Origin: Paludisphaera borealis
Lineage (GTDB): Bacteria > Planctomycetota > Planctomycetia > Isosphaerales > Isosphaeraceae
Direction of reading: 5' to 3'
NCBI RefSeq assembly: GCF_001956985.1
Contig: NZ_CP019082.1
Location: 5,642,001 to 5,706,000, forward strand
DNA length: 64,000 nucleotides
This document shows positions 45,280 to 54,343 of the stretch, one piece after another. Below the pieces are notes generated by a model. It was not told the DNA's origin, did not search any database, and saw nothing but the letters and a program-made list of their open reading frames with translations. Each line of letters opens with the position of its first letter. Within the stretch, counting starts at the first letter, position 1. The position numbers and the translations under genes are program-made.

Positions 45280-46260
45280 ATGATCGCGATTACCGGAGCC
45301 GCCGGCTTCATCGGCTCGAACCTGGCCCACCGGCTGTCGAGGCTGGGGCATGATCTGCTGCTGGTCGACGACCCGCCGACCGCCGCCAAGGCCGTCAACT
45401 GGGCCGGACTGGGCCGGTTCCAGTTCATTCCGCTCGACCAGTTCCTCGGCGATCTGCCCGACCTCGATCGATCGGTCGAGGCCGTGTTCCACCTGGGGGC
45501 GTGCAGCTCGACCACCGAGACCGACTGGTCGTACTTGCTGCGCAACAACGTGGAGTACACCCGCCGGCTCTGGGAATGGTGCGCCGAGGTGGGTCTGCCG
45601 TTTTACTATGCGTCGAGCGCCGCGACGTACGGCGACGGTTCGCAGGGGTTCAGCGATCACACGCCGCCGACCGAGCTGCGGCCGTTGAACCTGTACGGCA
45701 AGAGCAAGAACGATTTCGACGTCTGGGCGCTCGCGGAGGTCGCCAAGGGGGCGCCCGAGCCGGCCGGTTGGGCGGGGCTCAAGTTCTTCAACGTCTACGG
45801 CCCCCGCGAGCGGCACAAGGGGAAGATGGCGAGCGTGGTCTGGCACGCCCGCCGGCAGATCCTCGAAACCGGCGAGGTCCGACTCTTTCGGTCGAACGAT
45901 CCGACCTATCCCGACGGCGGCCAGCGGCGCGATTTCGTGTTCGTCGAGGACTGTATCGACCACATGCTCTGGCTCTGGGAGCACCCCGACACGACGGGCG
46001 TGTACAATAGTGGAACGGGCGTCGCCCGGACGTTCCAGGACCTGGTCCTGGCCGTATTCGCGGCTCTCGAACGCGAGCCCCGAATCCAGTTCATCGATAT
46101 GCCCGCCGAACTCGGCAAGCAATACCAGAACTACACGCAGGCCGAGATGAGCAAGCTCCGTGACGCGGGGTGTTCGAAGCCGGCTACAACCCTGGAAGAG
46201 GGCGTTCGGCGCACGCTTTCGCCGGAAAACACGGTTTCGGAGACGCAGAACGCGCTGTAA
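45280..46260 (+). CDS. hldD: ADP-L-glycero-D-manno-heptose-6-epimerase
   Basis: Extended SDR enzyme that inverts C6 of the heptose unit for LPS inner core. The 326-residue protein has the NAD motif ITGAAGFIGSNLAH, the family-specific HLGACSSTTETDW, the YASSAATYGDG catalytic strand, the YxxxK pair in NLYGKSKNDFD, KFFNVYGPRERHKG and RDFVFVEDCIDHML. These separate HldD from the general GalE-type epimerases. Presence of hldD implies heptose-containing LPS or surface glycan. No other hld gene is in the window. The ATG is taken at 45280, with GGAGAG before it. Confidence 0.93.
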   Translation: MIAITGAAGFIGSNLAHRLSRLGHDLLLVDDPPTAAKAVNWAGLGRFQFIPLDQFLGDLPDLDRSVEAVFHLGACSSTTETDWSYLLRNNVEYTRRLWEWCAEVGLPFYYASSAATYGDGSQGFSDHTPPTELRPLNLYGKSKNDFDVWALAEVAKGAPEPAGWAGLKFFNVYGPRERHKGKMASVVWHARRQILETGEVRLFRSNDPTYPDGGQRRDFVFVEDCIDHMLWLWEHPDTTGVYNSGTGVARTFQDLVLAVFAALEREPRIQFIDMPAELGKQYQNYTQAEMSKLRDAGCSKPATTLEEGVRRTLSPENTVSETQNAL

Positions 46261-46393
46261 CGAACGAAGCCGGCCTGTAAGCGGTATAATCGAATCACCA
46301 AGGAACACCCCGACGCGCCGCATGCCAAGCCCGCCGCCGTCCGCCTCAAAGCGCTCGGCGGCGGCTAGCCGATTTCATCGGAGAGACCGCACC

Positions 46394-47059
46394 GTGCCGA
46401 AGAACCAACTGACGATCGTGGGCGCCTTCACGGTTCTCGCGACCGTTTTCGCCGTCTACTCGTGGGCCGTGCTCGGCACCGGACCGAAGCCGGACGAGGG
46501 CTCGGGATTCGTCGTGATCGAGAGCGAAAAGCAGCACCTGGTCACGTCCGAGATGCTGGCCGCCACCGAGAAGGTTGCGCGGACGACCGCCCCGGCGTTC
46601 CGGGCCGAGGCCACCGACGGCAAGACCTACGACCTCGCCGAGCTGACTCGCAAGGGCCCGGTCGTCCTCGCCTTCATCAAGGAAGGCTGCCCGTGCAGCA
46701 TCGAGTCCCAGCCCTATTTCAACCGGCTGTTCGAGGCCTACGGCGCCAAGGTCCCGTTCTTCGGCGTCATCGACGGCCCCGTCAATCGCGCCGGGAAATG
46801 GGGGCGCGTCAACCATGCGGCTTTCCCGATCCTGAGCGACGTCGATCTGACGATCATCCACGACTACAAGGCGGAAAGCTCGGCGTACCTGGCGCTCGTC
46901 TCGCAGGGCGGAACGATCGAGAAACTCTGGCCGGGCTACTCGGTCGAGATGCTCAATGAGGTCTCGGCCCGTCTCGCGAAGTTCGCCGGCATGGACGTCC
47001 AGCCGATCGACACGACCGGCGCTCCGCAGGGCGAAATGCTCACCGGCTGCCCGTTCTGA
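46394..47059 (+). CDS. Membrane-anchored redoxin (AhpC/TSA-like) ending in TGCPF
   Basis: A 221-residue thioredoxin-fold protein. An N-terminal helix (LTIVGAFTVLATVFAVYSW) probably anchors it to the membrane with the domain outside. The active site is KEGCPCSIESQPYF, a CPC arrangement within the usual redoxin strand VVLAFIKEG; the second strand region has FFGVIDGPVN. The C-terminus adds a tail after the fold, ending LTGCPF. GTG at 46394 has GGAGAG upstream and gives the helix directly; an ATG 24 codons earlier lacks a site. It is followed after 126 bases by a kinase-like gene whose protein ends in the same five residues. It may reduce an extracytoplasmic substrate or be a peroxidase. Confidence 0.83.
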   Translation: MPKNQLTIVGAFTVLATVFAVYSWAVLGTGPKPDEGSGFVVIESEKQHLVTSEMLAATEKVARTTAPAFRAEATDGKTYDLAELTRKGPVVLAFIKEGCPCSIESQPYFNRLFEAYGAKVPFFGVIDGPVNRAGKWGRVNHAAFPILSDVDLTIIHDYKAESSAYLALVSQGGTIEKLWPGYSVEMLNEVSARLAKFAGMDVQPIDTTGAPQGEMLTGCPF

Positions 47060-47185
47060 GGTCACGCCGAATCGTCCGCGGAACTCGCCTTCGTATCGCA
47101 CCGATTCCTCGACGCGCCAGGAGATTGGATCTCCAGGCGAGCCGAAGGGTCGCCTCCTCAAGAACCATTACCAGGGTTGGAATGC

Positions 47186-48172
47186 ATGGCGATCTCGATT
47201 GAACAGGTCATCGACCGAATTCCCGCCTGGTCGACCCGTTCTCCCATCGTCGAGCCTCTCATCGGCGGCCTGACCAACCAGGCCTACCACGTTACGGTGG
47301 ACGGAGAGGAATTCGTCGTGCGCGTTCCCGGCGACGGGACGGAATGGTTAGCCATCGACCGCGCCAACGAACTGCACAACACGCTGGCCGCGGCCGAGAC
47401 GGGGATCTCTCCGAAGGTCGTCCATCACATTCCCGATCTGAACGTCCTGATCCTCGAATTCATCCCCGCAGAGACCATGACGCTGGCCTCGATGCATCGC
47501 CCCGGGATGCCCACTCAGATCGCCCGGGCGCTCGGGCATCTCCACGCGGGGCCGCGTTTCCTCCATGACTTCAACATGTTCGAAGTGATCCGGCGCTATC
47601 TTCGGATCACGCAGGAGCTTCGGATTCGGATCCCGGACGACTATCTCGGTTACATGCCCATGGTCGGGCGCATCGAGTCCGCCTTCGCCCGTCGTCCGAT
47701 CGCCACGGTCCCCTGTCATAACGATCTTCTGGCGGCCAACATCCTGGACGACGGCCGGCGGCTCTGGCTGATCGACTTCGAGTACAGCGGCAACAACGAT
47801 CCGACGTTCGACCTCGGCAACACCTGCCAGGAGCAGGAGTACGACGAGCCTCGCGTCGTCGAGGCGTGCGCCGCGTACTTCGGCGACGCCTACCCGGACA
47901 GGCTCGCCCGGATGAAGCTCAACATCCTCCTGTCGAACGTCGGCTGGACCCTCTGGGCCGCGATCCAGGCGACCGTCTCCACGATCGATTTCGACTTCTG
48001 GAGCTGGGTCGACCAACGCTGGGACCGCGCCCGGGCGACCCTGAATTCGACCGACTTCGAGCGCTGGCTGCTTGAGATCGAGTCCTCGGAGCCGTTCGAC
48101 GAGGCTCGGTCGAGCACCAGCATGACCCGGACGGGAGGCCGTGCCCCCAGCGGCACCGGCTGCCCGTTCTGA
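47186..48172 (+). CDS. Choline/ethanolamine-kinase-like phosphotransferase ending in TGCPF
   Basis: A 328-residue protein with the aminoglycoside/choline phosphotransferase fold. Motifs: the substrate/nucleotide loop LIGGLTNQAYHVTV, FVVRVPGDG with the ATP lysine replaced by arginine, the catalytic CHNDLLAANILDD, the DFG-like WLIDFEYSGNNDPTFDLGN. This is the LicA/choline-kinase subfamily, which primes choline or ethanolamine for phospholipid or LPS decoration. The final residues SGTGCPF share the last five with the upstream redoxin, and 19 bases at the gene ends are identical. The ATG at 47186 is chosen; a TTG three codons upstream is possible. No CDP-choline genes lie near. Confidence 0.88.
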   Translation: MAISIEQVIDRIPAWSTRSPIVEPLIGGLTNQAYHVTVDGEEFVVRVPGDGTEWLAIDRANELHNTLAAAETGISPKVVHHIPDLNVLILEFIPAETMTLASMHRPGMPTQIARALGHLHAGPRFLHDFNMFEVIRRYLRITQELRIRIPDDYLGYMPMVGRIESAFARRPIATVPCHNDLLAANILDDGRRLWLIDFEYSGNNDPTFDLGNTCQEQEYDEPRVVEACAAYFGDAYPDRLARMKLNILLSNVGWTLWAAIQATVSTIDFDFWSWVDQRWDRARATLNSTDFERWLLEIESSEPFDEARSSTSMTRTGGRAPSGTGCPF

Positions 48173-48216
48173 TCGAGTTCAGACGTCGCGGAGCATGCGA
48201 GTGCCTCCCGTCGCGT

Positions 48217-48462
48217 TCAGGCCCCGTCATTCTCGGCCGAGCGGTCGACCTTCCTGGGCGCGAAGTGGTAACAATAGAACAGGCCGGCCGCGAGAAGCAG
48301 GGCGCCCCACCAGAGGTCGGCGTGCAGCCAGGCCAGGACGACCGGGCGCTCGGGGGGGACGGCCAGATGGTAGAGGCCCTCGCCGGTGATGACCACGCCG
48401 TAGAAGGCGAGCAGGACGCCGACGAAGAACCAGATCGAGACGGCTTCGGGCTTTGACTTCAT
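48217..48462 (-). CDS. Small two-helix membrane protein of the WWG type, copy 1
   Basis: An 81-residue protein with two predicted helices (IWFFVGVLLAFYGVVITG and LWWGALLLAAGLFYCYHF) joined by a loop with a Pro-Glu-Arg-Pro turn. It is homologous to the protein at 50849: both show ITGxG, a D-containing loop, WWGxxxLAxG and F-Y at the same places. In both cases the gene follows an SSS symporter gene on the same strand, here after 13 bases, so co-translation and a subunit or regulatory role for the symporter are plausible. GGGGGA precedes the ATG. No family name is known to me. Confidence 0.8.
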   Translation of the reverse strand: MKSKPEAVSIWFFVGVLLAFYGVVITGEGLYHLAVPPERPVVLAWLHADLWWGALLLAAGLFYCYHFAPRKVDRSAENDGA

Positions 48463-48475
48463 CGACGACTCCCCC

Positions 48476-50194
48476 TTACCAGAAATAGAGGTTGAGGGCC
48501 ACGAACACGATGGCGACGGCGTACGCCCAGAAGATCGGCCGCCTCCAGAGCGCGACGTCCTGCTCGGAAGGGATCGAGGTGCAGCCGTAGACCAGCCCGA
48601 CCAGCTCCGAATCGGGCTTGGGACGTGTGCAGAGGCTGACCGCCACGGTGACGACCACGCAGATGATCCACGACCAGAGGCCCCGGTAAAGGTTCTCGGC
48701 CATGTCCTTAGCGTGCGGCGAGAGGGCCACGTACTGCAAGGCGCTCGGGTCGAGCTTCACCCAGGCCCACATGGCGATCGACGACAGCGTGCCGATCAGC
48801 AAGCCCCAGAACCCGCCGGCGGACGTTGCGCGTTTCCAGAGCATGCCCAGGATCACGGTGCCGAACAGCGGGGCGATGAAGAAGCTGAAGAGCGCCTGGA
48901 CGTAGTCCATGATGCTCTGGAACTCCATGACCAGGTACGCCGTGCCGATGCTCGCCATGACGCCGAGGATCGTGCACCAGCGGCCCATCGCGACGTAGTG
49001 GGCGTCGTCGGCGTCGGGCTTGATGAAGGCGCGGTAGAGGTCGTAGGTCCAGACCGTCGCGAAGGCGCTGACGTTGCCGGCCATTCCCGCCATGAAGCCG
49101 GCGATCAGGGCCGTGATCCCCAGCCCCAGCAGCCCCGGCCCGCAGTATCGGGCCAGCATCAGCGGCAAGACCTCGTTATAGCTGTGACCGCCGGTCGCCA
49201 CCGCCTCGGCCTCGCCGACGAGCTTGTCGGGCAGGAGCGCCAGGCCCAGCAGGCCCGGGACGATCACGATGAACGGGACCATCATCTTGAACGCCGCGCC
49301 GATGATCGGCGCCATCTTGGCGGCGCGGAGGTCCTTGGCCGCGAGCACCCGCTGGACGACCAGGAAGTCGGTGGTCCAGTAGCCGAACGAGATCACCCAG
49401 CCGAGGCCGAAGACGATCCCCGTCCAGTGCACGCCCATCGGGTTGTCCTGGAACCCGCCGAGCGTGCTCCAGGCGTGCGTGAAGTCGGTCCGGCCGAGCT
49501 GCTCGGCGATCCTCGCCTGCAATCCGGCCCAGCCGCCGGCCTCGTACAGGCCCAGGATCGGGATCAGGAGCGCGCCGGCCCAGATCAAGACGAACTGGAG
49601 CACCTCGTTGAAGATCGCCGACTTGAGGCCGCCGAGCGCGACGTACGCGGCGACCGTCAGCGACGAGACCCAGATGCTGAAGTTGATGTCCCAGCCCAGG
49701 ACCACTTTCATCACCAAGGCCATCGAGTACATGTTGATGCCGCTCATCAGAACGGTCATGAACGCGAACGAGATCGCGGCGAGCGCCCGGCTCGGCTCGC
49801 CGAACCGGAGCTGGAGGTAGCCGGGGACCGAGTGGGTTTTGGAGATGTAATAGAAGGGCATCATCACGATGCCGAGGAAGAGCATGGCCGGGATCGCGCC
49901 AATCCAGTACCAGTGAACGGCGAGCAGCCCGTACTGGTACGACGCCGCGGCCCATCCCATGAGTTCGAGGGAGCCGAGGTTGGCCGACAGGAAGCTCAGG
50001 CCGGCGATCCAGGCGGTCATCTCGCGGCCGGCCATGAAGAAGTCTTCGCCGGTCTGGGTCTGGCCCTTGAGGTACAGGCCGATGGCCAGCACCATGGCGA
50101 AGTAGGCGGCGATGATCACCAGGTCGGCGACGCCGAGCGAGAACAGCGATTCGGCGGGCGCGGCGGCGGCGGCGATCAGAGGGAAGACTGGCAT
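48476..50194 (-). CDS. Sodium:solute symporter (SSS family, SGLT-like), copy 1
   Basis: A 572-residue transporter with the usual many hydrophobic helices. SSS features are GREMTAWIAGLSFLSANLGS, the long loop VPGYLQLRFGEPSRAL, LGGLKSAIFNEVLQ, the sodium-site region SFGYWTTDFLVVQR, GMAGNVSAFATVWTYD and a final helix FVALNLYFW. It is closer to the glucose/sugar SGLT branch than to proline carriers, judging by the GYWTTDFLVVQR segment. It is a paralog of the symporter at 51096. The small two-helix protein follows after 13 bases. The substrate is probably a sugar, given the aldose 1-epimerase gene of the same block. Confidence 0.92.
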   Translation of the reverse strand: MPVFPLIAAAAAPAESLFSLGVADLVIIAAYFAMVLAIGLYLKGQTQTGEDFFMAGREMTAWIAGLSFLSANLGSLELMGWAAASYQYGLLAVHWYWIGAIPAMLFLGIVMMPFYYISKTHSVPGYLQLRFGEPSRALAAISFAFMTVLMSGINMYSMALVMKVVLGWDINFSIWVSSLTVAAYVALGGLKSAIFNEVLQFVLIWAGALLIPILGLYEAGGWAGLQARIAEQLGRTDFTHAWSTLGGFQDNPMGVHWTGIVFGLGWVISFGYWTTDFLVVQRVLAAKDLRAAKMAPIIGAAFKMMVPFIVIVPGLLGLALLPDKLVGEAEAVATGGHSYNEVLPLMLARYCGPGLLGLGITALIAGFMAGMAGNVSAFATVWTYDLYRAFIKPDADDAHYVAMGRWCTILGVMASIGTAYLVMEFQSIMDYVQALFSFFIAPLFGTVILGMLWKRATSAGGFWGLLIGTLSSIAMWAWVKLDPSALQYVALSPHAKDMAENLYRGLWSWIICVVVTVAVSLCTRPKPDSELVGLVYGCTSIPSEQDVALWRRPIFWAYAVAIVFVALNLYFW

Positions 50195-50320
50195 GGCGGC
50201 GTCTCTCGATGCCCCGGCGGGTCGGCACGCGGCGTTCTCGCCCGCGAAGGGTGGTAAGCTTACATCAAGAACCTAAATCCAAGTCCGACCTCTGGGCGAC
50301 GGACCCTGGGCGACCGACGA

Positions 50321-50758
50321 TCAGTAATCGAAATCGTCGGTCACGATCGAATCGCGTTGATCTAACGGGATAAACTTGGAGGATTTTGCCTTGCCCGGCG
50401 CCCACTTCGGCAGACCGCAGTGGAGGCACCGTCGAGTGAACCAGTAGTTGCCCAACCTGAGGAAGAAAGGTCGTCCGCAACATGGGCAGGGCCAGAAGAT
50501 CAGCCTCAGACGGGCGACCATGAGGCAGAGCATCGGCGGCAGTAAGACAGTCAGTAAGGTAACCCAACCGGTGGGAGGAAACTCGCGGCCGGTGAGAAAT
50601 TCCAGGACGATGGCTCCGGAGAGCCAGAGCGGTATCAGGAGGAGCGCCAGCCAGAACACATGACGTCGTCGCTTGTACTCGTCCCAAGCAGGATCGACAA
50701 CGCCCTCAAGACGCTTCCGGGCGTGCTGGCGTACACAAAGTCGAGCCAACGGCCGCAT
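50321..50758 (-). CDS. Two-helix membrane protein with zinc-ribbon-like cysteines
   Basis: A 145-residue protein with a basic N-terminus, helices at about residues 37-55 and 66-83, and a C-terminal domain with CPCCGRP and a second CLHCG pair 20 residues on, likely a small zinc ribbon on the cytoplasmic side. An aspartate-rich end follows. GGGGAG lies nine bases before ATG 50758; GTG one codon earlier is also possible. It stands between the two symporter cassettes on the same strand, but with gaps of 90 and 126 bases, so it need not be co-expressed. Unknown function. Confidence 0.72.
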   Translation of the reverse strand: MRPLARLCVRQHARKRLEGVVDPAWDEYKRRRHVFWLALLLIPLWLSGAIVLEFLTGREFPPTGWVTLLTVLLPPMLCLMVARLRLIFWPCPCCGRPFFLRLGNYWFTRRCLHCGLPKWAPGKAKSSKFIPLDQRDSIVTDDFDY

Positions 50759-50848
50759 CACCGCTCACTCCCCGAGACCAGACAAAATCCCTGAGCACCC
50801 GACAGCCGGTCGCTCCACCCGAACGCTATAGGTGGAGTGACTCCTCGA

Positions 50849-51082
50849 TCAAGGGGCTTGAGAAGGAGCCTGGGCCGTCCGCATCGTGGCCCGGCGGCCG
50901 TAGTAGAACATGGCGGCTCCGAAGGCGAGCATCACCAGTCCCCACCAGATGTTGACGTTGATATCGAGCGAGCGCGCGTACAACTCCGGATTGGTGAAAT
51001 GGGTCACGACGCCGAAGCCGGTGATCAAGGCCCCCAGCGAGAGGAACAGGAGGCCGATGGGAACGCGGATGTCGAGATTCAT
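50849..51082 (-). CDS. Small two-helix membrane protein of the WWG type, copy 2
   Basis: A 77-residue protein with helices VPIGLLFLSLGALITGFG and IWWGLVMLAFGAAMFYYG. It aligns with the protein at 48217 across both helices (ITGxG, WWGxxxLAxG, FxYY). It begins 13 bases after the stop of the second SSS symporter, exactly the distance seen in the first cassette. The Ala/Pro-rich tail has no homology to copy 1. Family unknown. Confidence 0.8.
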   Translation of the reverse strand: MNLDIRVPIGLLFLSLGALITGFGVVTHFTNPELYARSLDINVNIWWGLVMLAFGAAMFYYGRRATMRTAQAPSQAP

Positions 51083-51095
51083 CTGGATCCAAACC

Positions 51096-52901
51096 TTATC
51101 TGAAGATCACGTTGAGGGCGATGGCCGCCAGGACCACGACGACGCCGAACGCCTCGGGCTTCTTGTACCAGACGACGTTATGCTCGACGATTCGGGGCGT
51201 CAGCGAGTAGACGAGCCCGGTCAAGTCTTCTTCCCTGTGGGGCTTGGTGAAGAAGCTGACGACGATCGTCACGACGAAGCAGACCGTCCAGGCGTAGATC
51301 GCCGCCCAGAAGTTCTGGGCCATCTCGTTGCGATACGAGGTGATGGGGACGCCGGACCAGAGGTAGCTGATCCATCCCCCCTTGACGCCGGCCGTCGAGC
51401 CTTGCGGAAGGCTGACGCCGTGGTGGATCGCCGCGGCCGTGATGCCCGCGAGCAGGCCGTAGAAGGCTCCGTTGGCCGTGGCCCGCTTCCAGAACATGCC
51501 GAGCAGGAACGTCGCGAGCAGGGGGGCGTTGACGCAAGCGAAGACGAGCTGGAGCAGGTCCATGATGTTGTTGAAGCTCGTCGCGACGTAGGCCGCCGCG
51601 ATCGAGACGAGAGTGCCGAACAACGTCGCGAAGTGCCCCATCCATAGGTAGTGCTTGTCGCTCGCTTGGGGCTTGATGTACGCCTGGTAGATGTCGAAGG
51701 TCCAGACCGTGTTGAACGCCGTGATGTTGCCGGCCATCCCCGACATGAAGCTGGCCAGGAGCGCCGTGAGGCCGAGGCCGAGCATGCCGGTCGGAAGGTA
51801 GTGGAGCAGCATGTTCGGGATGGCCCGGTCGTAGTCGAGCACCGGCTTGCCGTCGGTGTCGAGCTTGACCTCGCCCGACGCGTCGAGCTTCGCCGGGATG
51901 ATCCCCTTGCCCATCGCCTCGGCCTTGCTCACGGTCGTCCCCTCGACGGCCGTCGGCGTGGGGAGCGAGACGGCGATCAAGCCCGGCAGGATGACGAGGA
52001 ACGGGAAGATCATCTTGGGCACGGCGGCGATCAACGGCGTGCGGCGCGCCGCCGACATTGAATCGGCGGCCATGGCTCGCTGAACCACCAGGAAGTCGGT
52101 GCACCAGTAGCCGAACGAGAGGACGAAGCCCAGCCCCATCGCCAGTCCGAACACCTCCACGCCCAGCGGGCTGGTCTCGGCGCTGGTCATCCCTTGCCAG
52201 ACGTGGGTAAAACCATTCGGCACCTTCTGAACCAGGCCGTCCCAGCCGCCGACGTTCTTGAGCCCGAGCAAGACCAGGGGGAAGAAGCCGGCCACGATCA
52301 GGAAGAACTGGAGCACCTCGTTGTAGATCGCGCTGGTGAGGCCGCCGAGGTAGACGTATCCCAGCGTGATGATCGCCGCGACCACGATGCTGAGATGGAA
52401 GATCCAGCTCATCGGCAGACCCAGGGATTGCATCAGCGAGTCGAAGATGTGCAGGTTCTCGATCAGCAGCGCCATCGCATACATCGAAATGCCCGACGAC
52501 ATGACGGTCATCAGGGCGAACGCGATCGCGTTCAGCCCCCGCGTCTTCTCGTCGAACCGCAGCCGGAGGTATTCGGGGACCGACCGGGCGCGGGAGCCGT
52601 AGTAGAACGGCATCATGAAGATCCCGACGAACGCCATGGCGGGTATGGCGCCCAGCCAGTAGAGGTGCGACGTAGCGAGGCCGTACTTGGCGCCCGACGC
52701 GGCCATCCCGATCACTTCCTGGGCGCCCAGGTTGGCCGAGATGAACGCGAGGCCCGCCACCCATGCGGGGATCGACCGGCCCGACAGGAAGAAGTCGGCG
52801 CTGGTCTTCATATAGCGCTTCAGCGCGAAGCCGATCCCCAGCACGAAGGCGAAGTAGATCACCATGATCAAGTAATCGATCCACGCCAGTGTCGTATGCA
52901 T
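51096..52901 (-). CDS. Sodium:solute symporter (SSS family, SGLT-like), copy 2
   Basis: A 601-residue transporter homologous to copy 1 with the same landmarks: GRSIPAWVAGLAFISANLGA, VPEYLRLRFDEKTRGL, LGGLTSAIYNEVLQF, SFGYWCTDFLVVQRAMA and GMAGNITAFNTVWTFD. It has an extra loop of about 30 residues around DASGEVKLDTDGKPVLDY, not present in copy 1, between helices in the middle of the protein. AGGA precedes the ATG at 52901; upstream in-frame residues are Arg-rich and not part of the protein. It lies downstream of the aldose 1-epimerase gene (130 bases), so sugar uptake is likely. Confidence 0.92.
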   Translation of the reverse strand: MHTTLAWIDYLIMVIYFAFVLGIGFALKRYMKTSADFFLSGRSIPAWVAGLAFISANLGAQEVIGMAASGAKYGLATSHLYWLGAIPAMAFVGIFMMPFYYGSRARSVPEYLRLRFDEKTRGLNAIAFALMTVMSSGISMYAMALLIENLHIFDSLMQSLGLPMSWIFHLSIVVAAIITLGYVYLGGLTSAIYNEVLQFFLIVAGFFPLVLLGLKNVGGWDGLVQKVPNGFTHVWQGMTSAETSPLGVEVFGLAMGLGFVLSFGYWCTDFLVVQRAMAADSMSAARRTPLIAAVPKMIFPFLVILPGLIAVSLPTPTAVEGTTVSKAEAMGKGIIPAKLDASGEVKLDTDGKPVLDYDRAIPNMLLHYLPTGMLGLGLTALLASFMSGMAGNITAFNTVWTFDIYQAYIKPQASDKHYLWMGHFATLFGTLVSIAAAYVATSFNNIMDLLQLVFACVNAPLLATFLLGMFWKRATANGAFYGLLAGITAAAIHHGVSLPQGSTAGVKGGWISYLWSGVPITSYRNEMAQNFWAAIYAWTVCFVVTIVVSFFTKPHREEDLTGLVYSLTPRIVEHNVVWYKKPEAFGVVVVLAAIALNVIFR

Positions 52902-53031
52902 GCTCGTTCCTGTCGAACGCAAGGGGGCGCTCCGACGCCTTGAATGGGTCGGTCGCCGCCGCTCGCGAAGTCTCTCGGGAAATCTCAAGGGGACCGTGAA
53001 GAATGGACCGACATGAAGACGTCGGCCGCGC

Positions 53032-54183
53032 TCACCTCGTCGAGAACGTGTAAACCGTCGTCTGGGAGTACTTTTTACCGGGTTCGAGGACCGTGTTGGG
53101 GAACGACGGGTGGTTGATCGAGTCCGGGAAGTGCTGGGTTTCCAGGCAGATGGCTTGATGCTGCTTGTAGGCGACGCCCCCCTTGCCCTTGTCGGTGCCG
53201 TCGAGGAAGTTGCCGGTGTAGAACTGGACGCCGGGCTCGGTCGTCGACACCTCCAGCACGCGGCCCGACTTCGGGTCGTAGACGTGCGCGGCGAGGGTCA
53301 GCTTCCCGTCCGGGTTGTTGAGCACGAAGTTGTGATCGAAGCCGCGAGGCTCGTTCTGAAGGCGATCGATCCGGGCGCCGATCACGGTCGGCTTGCGGAG
53401 GTCGTACGGCGTGTCGGCGACGGGGGCGATCTCGCCGGTGGGGATCAGCGTGTCGTCGACGGGCGTGTAGCGGTCGGCGTTCAGCGTGATCTCGTGGTCG
53501 CGGATCGTGTCGCTGTTCTTGCCGCCGAGGTTGAAGTAACTGTGGTTCGAGAGATTCACCGGCGTGGCCTTGTCGGTCTCGGCCGTGTATTCGATCTTCA
53601 GCTTGTCGTCGGCGGTCACGGTGAACAGGATACTGACCGACAGGTTGCCCGGATAGCCTTCCTCGCCGTCGGGGCTCGTGTACGACAGCCGGACCGACGG
53701 CCCGTCGCCGCTCTCCAGCTCCTCGGCCTTCCAGACGACCTTGTCGAAGCCCTTGAGGCCGCCGTGCAGCGTGTTGGGGCCGTTGTTGGTCGCCAGCGTG
53801 TACTCGTGCCCGTTGAGCGTGAACTTCCCCTTGGCGACGCGGTTGGCGACGCGGCCGACCGTGGCGCCGAAGTACGGATGCTTGCCCAGGTAGCCGGTCA
53901 GATCGTCGAAGCCGAGCACGACGTCGTCGAGCTTGCCGTCGCGGTCGGGAACCTCGATCGAGGTGATGATCGCCCCGTAGGTCGAAATCTTGACGGTGAT
54001 CCGGCCGTTCTGGAGCACGTAGAGGTCGACTGTCTTGCCGTCCGGCGTCTTGCCGAATGCCACCTTGCTCAAAGTCCCAGCCTCCGCGTTCATTGCGCCA
54101 GTCAGACCGACGACGGCCGTCGAAAGAAGAAGCCCCACGGCGAAGACGGACGCCCGCCCTCTCAGGTCTGTAAACCTACTCAT
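53032..54183 (-). CDS. galM: Aldose 1-epimerase (mutarotase), exported
   Basis: Interconverts alpha and beta anomers of aldoses such as galactose and glucose. The 383-residue protein has an N-terminal signal (VFAVGLLLSTAVVGLTGAM) so it acts outside the cytoplasm, preparing sugars for uptake. Family blocks: YGAIITSIEVPDRDGKLDDVVLGFD (seen in pieces such as DDVVLGFDDL), the FGATVGRVANRVAKG motif, the catalytic histidine NHSYFNLGG, and the closing ICLETQHFPDSINHPSFP holding the catalytic glutamate (ETQHFPD). GAGG precedes ATG 54183; the longer frame has no signal peptide. It leads the symporter block. Confidence 0.93.
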   Translation of the reverse strand: MSRFTDLRGRASVFAVGLLLSTAVVGLTGAMNAEAGTLSKVAFGKTPDGKTVDLYVLQNGRITVKISTYGAIITSIEVPDRDGKLDDVVLGFDDLTGYLGKHPYFGATVGRVANRVAKGKFTLNGHEYTLATNNGPNTLHGGLKGFDKVVWKAEELESGDGPSVRLSYTSPDGEEGYPGNLSVSILFTVTADDKLKIEYTAETDKATPVNLSNHSYFNLGGKNSDTIRDHEITLNADRYTPVDDTLIPTGEIAPVADTPYDLRKPTVIGARIDRLQNEPRGFDHNFVLNNPDGKLTLAAHVYDPKSGRVLEVSTTEPGVQFYTGNFLDGTDKGKGGVAYKQHQAICLETQHFPDSINHPSFPNTVLEPGKKYSQTTVYTFSTR

Positions 54184-54343
54184 GCGAAACCTCGCCGCCC
54201 AGAGCGGGCGATGTCGACCCCGGTGCGTCTTCAGGAAGCCGCGCGTCGAGACGCGCTTGCGACGTAGACCGATCATGGTGACTCGCCCCACCGACAATTG
54301 CAACGGAGTAGTCGGACTTCAATGAACGGCGTCGACGGTGAGG

